This document shows positions 38,846-40,066 of a stretch of DNA of 40,066 bases, piece by piece. The notes beneath the pieces were generated by a model. It saw only the letters and a program-made list of their open reading frames with translations. It ran no database searches and was not told the DNA's origin. The DNA lies in the IMG/VR virus record IMGVR_UViG_3300024975_000027, positions 1 through 40,066 of that record. One strand, written 5' to 3'. Position 1 is the stretch's first letter; each line of letters begins with the position of its first letter. The DNA is from a virus. The translations under genes and the position numbers were made by a program.

Positions 38846-40066
38846 TCACGCCCTGAGCTGCACCACCTCGGCCCCGGCCGCCAGTCGCTCAATGCGATCG
38901 GCCAGGAACTGCAGCGCCCTGGCCCGCTCCTCGGGCAGCTCGTGATGGCTGTAGGCCGCCGATACCTTGTCGGGCTCCTGGTGAGCCAGCAGCAGCTCCA
39001 CCACATCCTTGCCGATGCCGTGCTCACGCAGCAGCGTGGCGGCCGTGCCCCGCGTGCCGTGTGGGCTGAACTCGGGCATGCCGAAGTCCATCCGCTTGAA
39101 AAAGTGATTCAGCGTCACCTCGGCCATGTGTGCTGACCGGCGCGAGATCGACGGCAGGATGTACTCGCTGCCCTGAGAGAAGTGGAACAACTGGCGCAGC
39201 AGCTCAACGGCCTGGCGCGACAGGTACACCCGGTGCGGTTTCTTCATCTTCATGCGCTCGGCCGGGATGTCCCACACCGCCCCATCCAGATCGAACTCGG
39301 GCTTTTTGGCCCTGAGCAGCTCCATCTTGCGCACCATGGTGAGCAGCAGCAGCTTGCTGGCCAGCAGCGTGCCGCCGTGAGCGCCCTGCTGGTCGATCGC
39401 GCGCCAGAAGGCCCCGATCTGGCTCTCCTTCAGATGCGGGTGATGGGTCTTGGGCGGCACCGAGACCGCGCCCTTGAGCGGCGCGGCGGGGTTCGTGGCC
39501 ACCAGCAGCTTGCGGATGGCAAAGTTATAGATCTGCTGGACGATGACGCGGATTCGGTCGGCCGTGGTCGGGTTGCTCAGCCGGCGCTGGATGATGGCCA
39601 GCACGTCGGCCGGGCGCACGTCACCGAGGGCCATGTGCCCAATGGCCGGGTACACATCGGCATCCAGCCAGCGCACGATCTGCGCACGATAGGTGGCGCC
39701 GCGATAGTGCAGGGTCTCGGCGATCCAGATCGACGCGAAGGCCTGGAAGGTGACCGCCCGGGCCTCCTCGACCTTGCGCTGCACCTGGTCAAGCTGCTTG
39801 GCCTTGGCCGGGCTCTCGCCGCGCTCGACCAGGGCGCGCAGCTCCTCGTGCTTGTCTCGGGCCTGCTTGACGGTGAAGGCCGGGTAGCTGCCGATGGTGA
39901 CTTTCTCGCGCTTGCCGTCCAGGTGGTACTTGAAGCGCCAGGTCTTCGCCCCCGAGGGCAATATCTCGATGATCAGCCCACCGCCATCCGTCAGTGAATA
40001 TGCCTTCTCGCGGGGCTTGGCCTGGTCGATGGTTATCGGCTTCAGCGAGTAATTGACGTGGCGCAT
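38846..40066 (-). CDS. int: Tyrosine integrase (DUF4102/P4 type)
   Basis: The protein has 406 aa. The N-terminal DUF4102 arm-binding domain (LTDGGGLIIEILPSGAKTW) is followed by the core-binding part (about 110-195). The catalytic residues are R246 (TMVRKMEL), K275 (MKMKKPH), H336 and R339 (HGTRG), H362 (LLAHQ) and Y372 (AAYSH), all in place, so it should be active. The ATG is at the last base of the window, so attP/attL lies beyond 40066 or inside this gap. Convergent with the early operon. Confidence 0.92.
   Translation of the reverse strand: MRHVNYSLKPITIDQAKPREKAYSLTDGGGLIIEILPSGAKTWRFKYHLDGKREKVTIGSYPAFTVKQARDKHEELRALVERGESPAKAKQLDQVQRKVEEARAVTFQAFASIWIAETLHYRGATYRAQIVRWLDADVYPAIGHMALGDVRPADVLAIIQRRLSNPTTADRIRVIVQQIYNFAIRKLLVATNPAAPLKGAVSVPPKTHHPHLKESQIGAFWRAIDQQGAHGGTLLASKLLLLTMVRKMELLRAKKPEFDLDGAVWDIPAERMKMKKPHRVYLSRQAVELLRQLFHFSQGSEYILPSISRRSAHMAEVTLNHFFKRMDFGMPEFSPHGTRGTAATLLREHGIGKDVVELLLAHQEPDKVSAAYSHHELPEERARALQFLADRIERLAAGAEVVQLRA

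Overview
The window is a nearly complete temperate siphophage genome (prophage) in a GC-rich host. Protein families, codon use and the P4-type integrase point to a Burkholderiales (Comamonadaceae-like) betaproteobacterium; this host call is inference, since almost no flanking DNA is present. The layout is lambda-like and written mostly on the minus strand. No tRNA, rRNA, IS element or CRISPR array was found.

Left to right: a short left flank with a bidirectional terminator (1-195), which may hold the host junction. Then, all on the minus strand and transcribed right to left, come the lysis genes (196-1920: Rz/Rz1 spanins, a holin-like/transglycosylase fusion, a small membrane protein), tail tip and baseplate genes (1902-8016), tape measure (8020-10185), a G/GT-type tail chaperone with a -1 frameshift (10192-10736), tail tube and joining proteins (10742-12548), a protease-capsid fusion (12643-14766), lambda-type portal, a gpW-like fusion, an inserted SGNH hydrolase, and GpA-type terminase large and small subunits (to 21622). 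Four short direct repeats just upstream of terS are a candidate cosB. A Q-like late regulator (22537-22944) sits behind a candidate late promoter and terminator.

From 23027 to 23284 lies a mirror-symmetric array of twelve GTTACG-type 8-mers, the best candidate for the replication origin. It follows an NrS-1-like primase-polymerase/helicase gene (23284-25971). Upstream are a Cys-rich protein, an HTH protein, a CII-like regulator and a Cro-like protein.

The immunity region (27490-29460) carries two operator pairs with the same palindrome (TAAACCA-N2-TGGTTTA) and the same 25-bp centre spacing. One overlaps the leftward cro promoter and the other overlaps the rightward early promoter. Between them are the CI-like S24 repressor, whose catalytic Lys position is Arg, and two genes likely acquired for lysogenic conversion: a lipoprotein and a membrane-anchored BamE-like protein.

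The rightward early operon (29461-38836) is a chain of tightly overlapping genes: several unknown small proteins, a mini P-loop protein, a lone ParB-like protein with a Cys cluster, a DUF5131 protein, an ASCH protein, a frameshifted small Cys-rich gene, a conserved unknown, an AlpA-type regulator (candidate excisionase) and a Dam-like adenine methylase. A convergent tyrosine integrase ends the window, its start codon at the last base. In effect the genome is a mirror image of lambda, with pR-like and pL-like promoters under one repressor.
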